Positions 29,222 through 37,112 of a stretch of DNA of 64,000 nucleotides are shown piece by piece. The first letter of the stretch is position 1. The number at the start of each line of letters is the position of its first letter. The stretch lies in the IMG/VR virus record IMGVR_UViG_3300025598_000023, positions 47,325 to 111,324 of that record. One strand, given 5' to 3'. Under the pieces are notes generated by a model, which searched no databases, was not told the origin of the DNA, and saw nothing but the letters and a program-made list of their open reading frames with translations. The stretch is from a virus. Position numbers and translations under genes: made by a program.

Positions 29222-30333
29222 TATAATGAATTTATCACAGTTTGTATAACTGTGTCAACTTGTTCATCAGTTAAGTGCCAGTGACTTGGTAAACTTATAA
29301 TACGTTCGTTATTAGTAATATATTCTGCATGTGGACACAATTGATAACCATAAGATTTTACAAATGGTTCACGATTAAGTGGTCTTGAATAATGGCTACT
29401 ATATTCTATGTCGGCAGCCTTTAATGCTGCCTTGACACTATCTTGACGTAATGGTGCTATGCTAAATGAATAATAATTCCATGTTCCCCATTGTTGTCGC
29501 AATGGTAAATCTAATGCTTTAGCATAATTTATAAATTCATTATAATAACGTTTGCAAATTGAAAGTTTTCTTGGTAAATGATCTTCATAGTAAGGAACTT
29601 TTGCTACAAGCGTAGACGCTTGTGTTGATAACATACGAAAGTTAAGACCAGGCAATTCTATTTGACCATAAGGACCACCTTCAATTTTACCCATTGTGCA
29701 TGTGCCATTTAATATAGATGGATGAATTGTTTTACTTACGATAGCACCACCGCCACTGCCGCCAAGATTCTTGAGTGGATTAAAACTTAAACAAATAGCA
29801 TCAGCAATAGTTTGGTCATATTCGTTTGAACATAATCCAAAACTATGAGCAGCATCAATAATCCATTTTATATTATGGTCATCGCACCATTTGCGAACAC
29901 GGGTTAGATCAACGCCTTGACCATATAAATCAACAGTGATAAGAGTGCTTATTTCTTCACCATACTTGGCATACATTTCATCAAGTAGTTCAATATCCAA
30001 CAACCAACTACTATCAATATCAACAAAGGTTGGGATACAACCTACTGCCATGACTGCTTGTGCAGTAGCTGCATATGTTAGTGCTGGCAACAACACTCTA
30101 CTACCGCACTTTGTATATAGTGCCATAAGTGCAGCTATAAGTGAACTGGTTCCGCTATTAGTAAGTTCAACATGAGCATTATTATACTTTACACGAATAT
30201 ATCGTGCAACAGCATCGTGTGCATTACCACTATAAAATTGCCCACTTTTAAAAGCAGATTGCATACCACCAAGTATGTAACCTTTACAATCTTCGTATTG
30301 TTCTTTAAGATTGTAATAATTTATTGATGCCAT
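29221..30333 (-). CDS. DegT/DnrJ/EryC1/StrS-family aminotransferase (B)
   Basis: 370 residues. PLP lysine K188 lies in LSFNPLKNLGGSGGGAIV; DAAHS (D160) and ELTNSGTSSLIAAL are further family hallmarks. It overlaps the epimerase gene upstream by 29 bases and the DesII-like gene by one base. It differs clearly from the other DegT enzyme, so the pair is not a recent duplication, consistent with two different positions on the sugar. Nucleotide-sugar substrate inferred from the family. Confidence 0.85.
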   Translation of the reverse strand: MASINYYNLKEQYEDCKGYILGGMQSAFKSGQFYSGNAHDAVARYIRVKYNNAHVELTNSGTSSLIAALMALYTKCGSRVLLPALTYAATAQAVMAVGCIPTFVDIDSSWLLDIELLDEMYAKYGEEISTLITVDLYGQGVDLTRVRKWCDDHNIKWIIDAAHSFGLCSNEYDQTIADAICLSFNPLKNLGGSGGGAIVSKTIHPSILNGTCTMGKIEGGPYGQIELPGLNFRMLSTQASTLVAKVPYYEDHLPRKLSICKRYYNEFINYAKALDLPLRQQWGTWNYYSFSIAPLRQDSVKAALKAADIEYSSHYSRPLNREPFVKSYGYQLCPHAEYITNNERIISLPSHWHLTDEQVDTVIQTVINSL

Positions 30334-31183
30334 CTTCTAAACTTGTCTTTGGCGTGTAGCCAAGATATTGCACAGCACGGCGAGTATCAAGCGCACCACG
30401 TTTTGGCATATCAAATGGTATGCCATCACCATATATAATTTTGCTTTGTGTTTTTGTCCAATCTCTTATTACATTGATAGCATCTTGTAGTGTTCTTGCG
30501 CTTCCATAACTTACATTAGCTATAAAATTATGTGTGTCAAATAGTGCAGCATTTGTGATAGCCTGTGCTACATCTTCTACATATGTAAAATCTAATGTAG
30601 CATGTGGATCATCTACGTGGATTGTTTCTTGATTAAGAGCAGCTTTTATCCATTTAGAGATGACACGATTGCCATCATCACGGTTACCATATACAGCAGT
30701 AGGACGAATGATTACCCATTTCTGTGCAATAATTCTAACAAGTTCTTCGCACATTTTTTTAGCCCTACCATAATCATTGATAGGTTTAAGTGGTGTATCC
30801 TCTGCGATAGAGTCTTTCCAGTCACCATATACCATACTGCTGCTTATATAAACCATTTTTGCATTAGGGTATGTTGTTAATAGATGAATAGTGCTTTGAA
30901 CTGTATTGCGCCAAGCAGACAAGTTGTCTTTGGAAAAAGTTGCTTGATTTGGTTCACCAGCGAGATGGATAATAACATCGACATCTTGAATAACAGTTTT
31001 GCTGCAATCAGCATTGATCCAATCATCATATGCAAATTCCATATAACGACCACGTTCCAAATATAAATCAGTAGTAATATATCGTAAATCATCAATAATT
31101 GTAACACGATGATTAGCATCTATTAGACGTTTTACAACATGATGACCAATAAATCCAAATCCACCTGTAACTAATACATGCAT
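30305..31183 (-). CDS. NAD-dependent nucleotide-sugar epimerase/dehydratase
   Basis: 292 residues from the ATG at 31183. GGFGFIG (residues 7-13) is the Rossmann NAD-binding loop, HLAGE and YISSSMVYG are typical extended-SDR segments, and Y138/K142 in YGRAKK is the catalytic YxxxK. The family includes 4-epimerases and 4,6-dehydratases; the short length favours an epimerase or reductase, but this is not decisive. It follows thyA by one base and precedes the aminotransferases, linking sugar and nucleotide genes in one transcript. Confidence 0.8.
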   Translation of the reverse strand: MHVLVTGGFGFIGHHVVKRLIDANHRVTIIDDLRYITTDLYLERGRYMEFAYDDWINADCSKTVIQDVDVIIHLAGEPNQATFSKDNLSAWRNTVQSTIHLLTTYPNAKMVYISSSMVYGDWKDSIAEDTPLKPINDYGRAKKMCEELVRIIAQKWVIIRPTAVYGNRDDGNRVISKWIKAALNQETIHVDDPHATLDFTYVEDVAQAITNAALFDTHNFIANVSYGSARTLQDAINVIRDWTKTQSKIIYGDGIPFDMPKRGALDTRRAVQYLGYTPKTSLEDGINKLLQS

Positions 31184-31184
31184 A

Positions 31185-32027
31185 TTACACCGCCATTTCT
31201 GCTTTGATTGTTGAATGAGATTGATAATTTTGTAAAATAATATTATCCATTTTTGCTGTCCAAATATCTGCAACATTACTTAAATCTAATGTAGGATATG
31301 GATATGGTTCACGACCTAATAATTCTATAACTTGTGGGACATGATTGTTGTAGATATGAACATCGCCAAATGTAAGAATAAGTTCGCCAACTTCTGCACC
31401 AATTGTTTTGGCAATAAGATGTGTGAGTAGAGCATAACTTGCAATATTAAAAGGCACACCCAAAAACAAATCTGCGCTACGTTGATACATTTGGCAACTT
31501 AAAATATTTCTACGAATATAAAACTGCGCAAACATGTGGCAAGGTGGCAGAGCCATCTGATTTAATTCACCTGGATTCCATGCAGTAATAATATGGCGGC
31601 GACCGTTGGGATCATTCTGCAAACCATCAATAAGATTTTTTAATTGATCTACTTCGACACCATCAGCACTACGCCAGTGACGCCACTGTACACCATATAC
31701 ACGACCCAGATCGCCATTATAAGAAGAATTTGGAAGCCAATAATCTGCGTTAGCATTTGCAGTCCAGATTGTTTTCTTGCTTTCATCTCGTGTTCCATAT
31801 AGAATTTCTGCCAATCTTCTTTCATCACCGCTGCCTTCAATAAACCATAATAGTTCACTAACTACACTTTTCCAAGCAAGTTTTTTAGTCGTGATTGCTG
31901 GAAAACCATCTTGTAAGTTAAACCGTAACTGTTCACCAAATAAACTAATGGTTCCAACACCAGTTCTGTCTATAACTTGCGGTCCAGTTAGTATAATTTT
32001 TTTACATAATTCATTGTAATTTTGCAC
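31185..32027 (-). CDS. thyA: thymidylate synthase
   Basis: Methylates dUMP to dTMP using methylene-tetrahydrofolate. RTGVGTISLFGEQLRF, the catalytic cysteine in LPPCHMF, QRSADLFLGVPFNIASYA and FGDVHIYNNH are classic ThyA motifs. The GTG at 32027 gives 280 residues, starting QNYNELCKK as in other ThyA proteins, and overlaps the DHFR stop by 17 bases; ATGs at 32063 and 32072 would add 12-15 residues deeper inside dfrA. It sits directly downstream of DHFR, which recycles its folate product. Confidence 0.93.
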   Translation of the reverse strand: MQNYNELCKKIILTGPQVIDRTGVGTISLFGEQLRFNLQDGFPAITTKKLAWKSVVSELLWFIEGSGDERRLAEILYGTRDESKKTIWTANANADYWLPNSSYNGDLGRVYGVQWRHWRSADGVEVDQLKNLIDGLQNDPNGRRHIITAWNPGELNQMALPPCHMFAQFYIRRNILSCQMYQRSADLFLGVPFNIASYALLTHLIAKTIGAEVGELILTFGDVHIYNNHVPQVIELLGREPYPYPTLDLSNVADIWTAKMDNIILQNYQSHSTIKAEMAV

Positions 32028-32514
32028 GACGAGTCCATACTGAAAATATTTTATTCTTTCCATATGATTCATATTGCATATTGAAAGATTTTAATAACTC
32101 TACCACATCTATGCTAACATCGCAATTAAATTCGTCATAAAATGTTGTAAGATATAATTGCTTAAAAAGATGACTTGTACTTTCAATTAGTTTTGGACCA
32201 CCAATTATCCATATATCTTTTTTAGGATGTTGTAATTGCAATACTTCTAAACTTTGTTCAATTGCTGCACCTGCTATTACATCATGCGCTTTTGGGAAGT
32301 TTTCTACGGATTGATTAGTTACTACTGCACAATGACGATCTGGTAGTGGCTTTGGCATTTTTGGGTCTAGCCAAGTATTACTACCCATTACAACTACATG
32401 ACCACGTGTATTGCTACTGAACCACTCCATATCTTGTTTATCATGTGGCCATGGTAGAGTTCCATCTTTGCCCATTCCACCATTTAAGTCTACTGCAAAG
32501 ATGGCTTTTATCAT
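32011..32514 (-). CDS. dfrA: dihydrofolate reductase
   Basis: 167 residues, the usual DHFR length. Motifs include FAVDLNGGMGKDGTLPW (Met20-loop region), VVMGSNTW, and IWIIGGPKLI near residue 105. It reduces dihydrofolate with NADPH and supports ThyA, whose gene follows with overlap. The start overlaps the upstream stop by one base (TAATG). The symbol is generic; in T4 the gene is frd. Confidence 0.92.
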   Translation of the reverse strand: MIKAIFAVDLNGGMGKDGTLPWPHDKQDMEWFSSNTRGHVVVMGSNTWLDPKMPKPLPDRHCAVVTNQSVENFPKAHDVIAGAAIEQSLEVLQLQHPKKDIWIIGGPKLIESTSHLFKQLYLTTFYDEFNCDVSIDVVELLKSFNMQYESYGKNKIFSVWTRRAKLQ

Positions 32515-32819
32515 TAGTCTAATAATTTGTTTGTTTCTGTTTCAACTTCTTCGGCAATTGCGGTAATATTCAAATGAAAATCAACACAATCAATGTCATC
32601 GGCATTTAATTCAAGATATGCTTCAATTAGTGTTTCAATTTCTTGAAATTCCATACCCTTTTCAAGCATGACTTTAATGTCAAAACTATGTGATTGACCA
32701 TCACTAAAAGATGCGTTAATTGATTTAATAAAACGAATGGGAACATCCGAAATTTCTACTGAAGAAATTAAATGTTCCCATCTGTTAAAAAATTCATCAC
32801 TAAAATTAGTATCAGACAC
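32514..32819 (-). CDS. hypothetical protein
   Basis: 101 residues, acidic, with no recognised family. It contains FIKSINASFSDGQSHSFDIKVMLEKGM followed by an acidic C-terminus (ELNADDIDCVDFHLN). The same type of small protein accompanies nucleotide-metabolism genes in aquatic T4-like phages, as far as I recall. It overlaps the upstream gene by eight bases and is coupled to DHFR. Confidence 0.55.
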   Translation of the reverse strand: MSDTNFSDEFFNRWEHLISSVEISDVPIRFIKSINASFSDGQSHSFDIKVMLEKGMEFQEIETLIEAYLELNADDIDCVDFHLNITAIAEEVETETNKLLD

Positions 32820-33519
32820 TGGTCTTGGTCTTAGCAGTCTTGGCTGTTGCTTTCTTTGTAGTAGCCTTTACGACTACTGGCTTAGCACTTTGTAGTTCAT
32901 TAAGCTGCTTCTGCATGCCCTGCATGGTCTTCATCATTTCCATCATAACAGCAGTCATATCTGGCGTAGCGGGTTGTGCTGATACAGGTGCAACGACAGG
33001 TGTTTCAACAGCATTAAGTTTAGCATTTTCTGCTTCAAGATTAATACCAAGTTCATTGGGACGCACACTGTCACTAACTACTGCATCTGTTGTTGCAGTC
33101 TTTGCAGGATCAGCAAATCCTTGTTGATTTTCCATACGTTCTAGACGTGAAACAGCTTCTGGTCCCTTACCAACTTGATTTAAAAGTTTAGTAAGCTCAT
33201 CAAGTCGGATACTGCTTTTGCTATTTGGAGTAACTAAAACATTTGCTGCTGGCACACGTTTTAGATAGTTTTCTGCACTTAATGCTTGCAACATATTTTG
33301 ACCATCTGCCATCATGCGGCGTTCTAGAATATCACGAAACTCATATGCTTGTTGACCTTCGTCACTCTCTAAAACTCTCATGACATCATCATGATATTTG
33401 CTTGGCATGATTTCACTATAAATTACTGCTGCCATATGTTCATCTTCACCAGGTAGCTGGCGTTGAACAATGATAACTTTTTTATTGTTGACACTTCCTA
33501 CGTGTTTAAAAAAACTCAT
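32812..33519 (-). CDS. hypothetical phage protein with Lys/Ala-rich tail
   Basis: 235 residues. The first 115 residues appear folded (KKVIIVQRQLPGEDEHMAAV, LDELTKLLNQVGKG). The rest is a Thr/Ala/Pro linker followed by a Met/Gln-rich helix (MEMMKTMQGMQKQLNELQ) and a basic tail of TTKKATAKTAKTK type. The C-terminal part could be a coiled coil plus DNA- or RNA-binding tail. The start overlaps the previous gene in an ATGA. No enzymatic motif. Confidence 0.6.
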   Translation of the reverse strand: MSFFKHVGSVNNKKVIIVQRQLPGEDEHMAAVIYSEIMPSKYHDDVMRVLESDEGQQAYEFRDILERRMMADGQNMLQALSAENYLKRVPAANVLVTPNSKSSIRLDELTKLLNQVGKGPEAVSRLERMENQQGFADPAKTATTDAVVSDSVRPNELGINLEAENAKLNAVETPVVAPVSAQPATPDMTAVMMEMMKTMQGMQKQLNELQSAKPVVVKATTKKATAKTAKTKTSV

Positions 33520-33737
33520 TGATTTACTTCCTCTGTAGATGTTTCTGGTGCTGGCTGAGGATTATTAGCAACAATAAAGGCTTTAACTTTATCGTATACT
33601 GCACCTACACTTGAAAGTTCTTCTGCACGAAAAGCACCACGCTGTGCAACTGTTTCTACAATCTGAACCAAGAAAGCAATATCATTGATTGTTACGCTTG
33701 GTGGTGTTGCAGGAACATTAGTAGTTTCGTCTGTCAT
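33516..33737 (-). CDS. small conserved hypothetical protein
   Basis: 73 residues. The core SVTINDIAFLVQIVETVAQRGAF and VGAVYDKVKAFI matches a small protein of unknown function found widely in T4-like cyanophages and relatives. It starts behind ACGGAGAT, a good ribosome-binding site. It is the first gene after a rho-independent terminator and therefore probably begins the DHFR-ThyA-sugar operon. Confidence 0.65.
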   Translation of the reverse strand: MTDETTNVPATPPSVTINDIAFLVQIVETVAQRGAFRAEELSSVGAVYDKVKAFIVANNPQPAPETSTEEVNQ

Positions 33738-33764
33738 TATAATCTCCGTTTTTATTATTTAATA

Positions 33765-33800
33765 TAATAAAAAAGGCTCCGAAAATTTTTCGGAGCCTTA
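33765..33800 (-). terminator. rho-independent terminator
   Basis: A nine-base stem, AAGGCTCCG (33773-33781) and CGGAGCCTT (33791-33799), encloses a loop whose A and T runs can pair further. On the minus strand the stem is followed by TTTTTTATTAT. It lies just after the stop of the VWA gene and ends that transcript before the next operon. Confidence 0.85.
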
Positions 33801-33833
33801 TAAGATTGGTGCAAGAAGGAACGTAAACCAATC

Positions 33834-35090
33834 TTAATCTTCATAATAGGCATGAACACCAAACGGCGGTTCAATAGTCTTGTTATACTTGTTATGGATA
33901 ATCCATACAGTATCACAATAATTTTCATCACCCCAAGAACCAAAGGGTTCACCGTCAGTAAACACGATAAAAAGTTTAGGTTCAACGCCTTCGTGTTGCA
34001 TCCACCGCCAATTTACATCAAAGTCAGTTCCGCCAAAACCTTTTGGTTCATAGTTTATAAGTTCATCACCATCAGCAGTAGTATATTCTTGTGGGTTATG
34101 AACTTGTGTATCAAAGCACCAAATCTTAATCTTGTAATCATCATAAGATTGCATGATACCATTGATTTCACTAAAAAAAGCAGTCAATTGTTCTTGACCA
34201 ATTGAACCGCTAGTATCGATAGCAATGCAAACATCAATAGCTTGATCCTTACGCATGTTAGGCAGAACAAACCCTTGCGAGAACATTTTCTTGTTAGGAA
34301 TAGTCCAAGTGTAATCATTCTTAACAGTAGATTGGATTTGTTGTGTAATGAGTTCACGCCAGTTGATTTTAGGCTGTGTGAGTTCATTAATCATACGCTT
34401 GACATTGCCAGGACAATCGCCAGCGCCAGCACTTTGTGCTGCTGCAAGCATAGCTTCCTTAAACTCGTCTTTAATCTTTTGGCGTTCTTCTTGTGAAAGT
34501 GTAGGACGGCCCTTACCTTCTTTATCACCGTCTTTGTCTTCACCGCCATTGCCATCTTTTTCAGGATCAAGATGGTCATCAAGCATTTGGTCAAGCAAAT
34601 CTTCAATGTTAATTTTCTGTGCATTCTTGATCAAGTCTTCATAAACTTGTTCAAAGTTCCAATCATCATACTTGCGATCATAAAGAATAGGAAGAACAGT
34701 AATACGTTGACCAAGGTTATACTTGATGCAGTCAGCATTTACCACATAGTCCATTGCAATGTTTGCAAGGTCTTTCTGTTTGCCAATACCACGGTTCATG
34801 TGGTCGTAAGCGCAATGAAGCAACTCATGGCAGAACAAAAACATCATTTGATTGGTAGGAAGTTTGAGGATAAAGTCACTGTTGTAATAAAAGTGACGAC
34901 CATCAGTAGCCGCAGTGGTCAGCCAGCTATCAGCATTGACCAGTTTGAGCCGCATGGCAAGATTTCCAAAAAACGGTTGTTTAATTACAAGGGCAATACG
35001 AGCCTTGAGAATTGCTTGACGTGCATCATAGTCGACCTTTGGGTCAACCGTATCGGACAGTTTGCCAGCACCTTGTTTCATCTTAGCCAT
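33834..35090 (-). CDS. VWA-like protein with N-terminal metallopeptidase-like domain
   Basis: 418 residues. The N-terminal half has CHELLHCAYDH near residue 88, an HExxH-type zinc motif with a third His. A Glu/Asp-rich linker with EDKDGDKEGKG follows. The C-terminal half has DVCIAIDTSGSIG (MIDAS DxSxS) and FTDGEPFG. This combination fits the metallopeptidase-like plus VWA-like (DUF2201-type) family that works with MoxR AAA+ ATPases; a MoxR gene lies 2 kb upstream. The phage role is unknown; metal-dependent complex remodelling is the family-level guess. Confidence 0.8.
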   Translation of the reverse strand: MAKMKQGAGKLSDTVDPKVDYDARQAILKARIALVIKQPFFGNLAMRLKLVNADSWLTTAATDGRHFYYNSDFILKLPTNQMMFLFCHELLHCAYDHMNRGIGKQKDLANIAMDYVVNADCIKYNLGQRITVLPILYDRKYDDWNFEQVYEDLIKNAQKINIEDLLDQMLDDHLDPEKDGNGGEDKDGDKEGKGRPTLSQEERQKIKDEFKEAMLAAAQSAGAGDCPGNVKRMINELTQPKINWRELITQQIQSTVKNDYTWTIPNKKMFSQGFVLPNMRKDQAIDVCIAIDTSGSIGQEQLTAFFSEINGIMQSYDDYKIKIWCFDTQVHNPQEYTTADGDELINYEPKGFGGTDFDVNWRWMQHEGVEPKLFIVFTDGEPFGSWGDENYCDTVWIIHNKYNKTIEPPFGVHAYYED

Positions 35091-35115
35091 AATCGTTCTC
35101 CAATTTCTATAATCT

Positions 35116-35143
35116 ATAATACCACATTATTGGGGGTTGTCAA
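35116..35143 (-). promoter_or_regulatory. sigma70-like promoter of the VWA gene
   Basis: On the minus strand: TTGACA (35143-35138), a 16-base spacer and TATTAT (35121-35116), then ATTATAG and TGGAGAAC before the ATG at 35090. The same promoter-leader layout precedes the moxR, arfA-like and 42210 genes. Confidence 0.65.
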
Positions 35144-35154
35144 GCATTATTTTT

Positions 35155-35568
35155 TCAAGAAAAAGCCATTATTTGTTCGAAAATATTGGTTTTATTTAAA
35201 TTTAAGTCAATATATCCATTAAAACCAACATAATTTGTTGCAATTTTACTTTGGTTTTCACAATTTATTACTATATTTTGCTGTAAATATACTTCATTTA
35301 TTGGAAACATATCTAATTTAATACTGCAAATTTTAACAAATTTATCAGCAATAATTTTATTGTCTTCAATAATTGTGTCATTTTTCATATCTTTTCCACT
35401 AAAATCTATTTTAATTTTTTTGGGAAGATTTACAAATAAACTTTGTTCTACAAACTTTTCACCCGTGGGATTTATCACAATATCATCGCCAATAAATTTT
35501 ACAGTCATTGTTTTATTTTTGACATAGCCAAATTCAAACAAAAATTTTATTTCTACATTATCAAACAT
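35155..35568 (-). CDS. hypothetical beta-rich protein
   Basis: 137 residues, strongly AT-rich DNA. The sequence is beta-prone and contains KIKIDFSGKDMKNDTIIEDN then FVKICSIKLDMFPINEVYL. It resembles small ligand- or carbohydrate-binding-like phage proteins and has some likeness to the 105-residue gene at 54391. It overlaps the upstream radical SAM gene by eight bases and probably forms a two-gene insert with it between moxR and the VWA gene. Confidence 0.5.
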   Translation of the reverse strand: MFDNVEIKFLFEFGYVKNKTMTVKFIGDDIVINPTGEKFVEQSLFVNLPKKIKIDFSGKDMKNDTIIEDNKIIADKFVKICSIKLDMFPINEVYLQQNIVINCENQSKIATNYVGFNGYIDLNLNKTNIFEQIMAFS

Positions 35569-37018
35569 TGTTTTTAATTAAACTTTCTAGCACAAAATGA
35601 TTATCAAGGTTATCAACAACATTGTAACCTAGTTTTTTACTGTAATTCATAAGGTCAATCGTCCATTGCGCCCTTATTTTTGGTGTACTATTAATAGACG
35701 GATTTATCCATTCATTTGGCAAGGGACCAATTTTTGTTATTCCTAATTTTTCTTTATTATTATCTAAAAAAGTATTTGGGAAAATACCTAATGTCCCACC
35801 CCATTGAATTACCAGTGTGTCTTTATACTCAATATGAGTTGCTAACCAATTTTTTATATAGTTAATATGTGTTTGTGTTTCAGTAATGTATCCAACGATA
35901 TTAAGTAAAGTAATTTTTATGTTATATTTTTTAGCTTGTTTTAAATAAAAATCTATAGATTCATTAGTAAATTTTTTACCCATGGCGTATCTAATATCTT
36001 CATTTAGATTTTCAACTCCAACACTTAAAACATTTGCACCAGACTTAGCTATTAACTCCCATTCATGTTCACTGCTTTGAGATATATTTCTAAAAATAAA
36101 ATATCCAGACCAACTAAAAGAATTATTTGGATTTTTTGTATTATAATTTGCCAATAACTTTAAAAATTTTAAAAATTCTTTTTGATTGCCATTAGTCAAA
36201 CTGTCTTGAAATTTAAAATTTCTTATATTATATTTTTTGTTTTGAATTAACATTTCATTGAATATTTCTTCTGCTTCTCTCCAGTGAAAGTTTTTCCAAT
36301 TAGAAATGTAATCACAAAAAGTGCACTTTCTTACACATCCTCTGCTGCCTACTAAAGGCAATATTCTTTTTCTATAATTTGCAAAATTATAATCGTCATA
36401 ATCAGGATACGGTAAACTTCTAACTTCTTCCCTACTCAGTTCTTGCCATGATGGTGTATTAATTCCATTATAATCATTGTTACCATTTAAAAGTTCAATA
36501 AGTGAACGTTCACCATCGCCGCGAATATGCCAATCAGCTAATTTTTCATTTAGCATAAAATTTACAAATTCACTTGGACCAGTAAAGGTATCTAAACAGC
36601 CAGCACCGCCAATTAATATTTTGATTTTGGGATTGAGTTTTTTAATATAGTATGCTATCCATTTTCCACTTTGCTGACAAACATAAGAAAATAGACTTAA
36701 CCCCACATATTTTGGTTTATAAGAAATAATTTTAGTAGCAATATTTTTAAACAAATTATGTAAAAAATTTGCTGCCTCATTATCAGCAACACCATCAAAG
36801 AAAAATTTTATCAATTCATCTTTTAAAGGATGAATTGTTATTATATTAAATATTTCTATATTAAGATCGATTGCTAAACAGCTATAACCACATTTTTCAA
36901 TTATTGGTTTTAGTGCTGCTGGTGCCATCAACGGCAAATTAGTATCAATCCAGGGCACAGTGGTTATAATAAAATCTATCTTTTTATTTTCGGAATTATC
37001 TAAACATTCAATTTTCAT
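35561..37018 (-). CDS. B12-binding-type radical SAM protein
   Basis: 485 residues. An N-terminal Rossmann-like region (KPKYVGLSLFSYVCQQSGKW, KILIGGAGC, IRGDGERSLIELL) resembles cobalamin-binding domains of radical SAM proteins, but the B12-binding DxHxxG is not seen. GCVRKCTFC gives CX3CX2C at C228, C232 and C235, followed by a helix-rich TIM barrel with SVGVENLNEDIRYAM. Proteins of this build methylate, cyclise or link unreactive carbons. It is more AT-rich than its neighbours and separates moxR from the VWA gene, so recent insertion is likely. Confidence 0.75.
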   Translation of the reverse strand: MKIECLDNSENKKIDFIITTVPWIDTNLPLMAPAALKPIIEKCGYSCLAIDLNIEIFNIITIHPLKDELIKFFFDGVADNEAANFLHNLFKNIATKIISYKPKYVGLSLFSYVCQQSGKWIAYYIKKLNPKIKILIGGAGCLDTFTGPSEFVNFMLNEKLADWHIRGDGERSLIELLNGNNDYNGINTPSWQELSREEVRSLPYPDYDDYNFANYRKRILPLVGSRGCVRKCTFCDYISNWKNFHWREAEEIFNEMLIQNKKYNIRNFKFQDSLTNGNQKEFLKFLKLLANYNTKNPNNSFSWSGYFIFRNISQSSEHEWELIAKSGANVLSVGVENLNEDIRYAMGKKFTNESIDFYLKQAKKYNIKITLLNIVGYITETQTHINYIKNWLATHIEYKDTLVIQWGGTLGIFPNTFLDNNKEKLGITKIGPLPNEWINPSINSTPKIRAQWTIDLMNYSKKLGYNVVDNLDNHFVLESLIKNNV

Positions 37019-37037
37019 TTCTTATTTACACACTAAA

Positions 37038-37112
37038 ATAGGGGAGAAGTGCTGTGAACACCACCCCCCTATAGTCTCGCCCTCACTGTGATGGAGAACG
37101 ATAGGGGCGAGA
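37038..37112 (-). promoter_or_regulatory. two-hairpin intergenic element after moxR
   Basis: Hairpin one: TCTCGCCC (37075-37082) pairs perfectly with GGGCGAGA (37105-37112) around a 22-base loop. Hairpin two: ATAGGGG (37038-37044) pairs with CCCCTAT (37066-37072), and on the minus strand is followed by TTTTAG. The minus-strand loop of hairpin one carries ATCGTTCTCCATC, complementary to Shine-Dalgarno regions of nearby genes. It may be a terminator plus a small regulatory RNA element. Confidence 0.55.

Noticed and set aside
33755-33985. 76-residue minus-strand open frame
   Set aside because: Overlaps the VWA gene end and runs through the terminator hairpin; a shadow frame.
34572-35222. 216-residue plus-strand open frame
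   Set aside because: Antisense to the VWA gene and crossing its promoter; no ribosome-binding site or recognisable motif.
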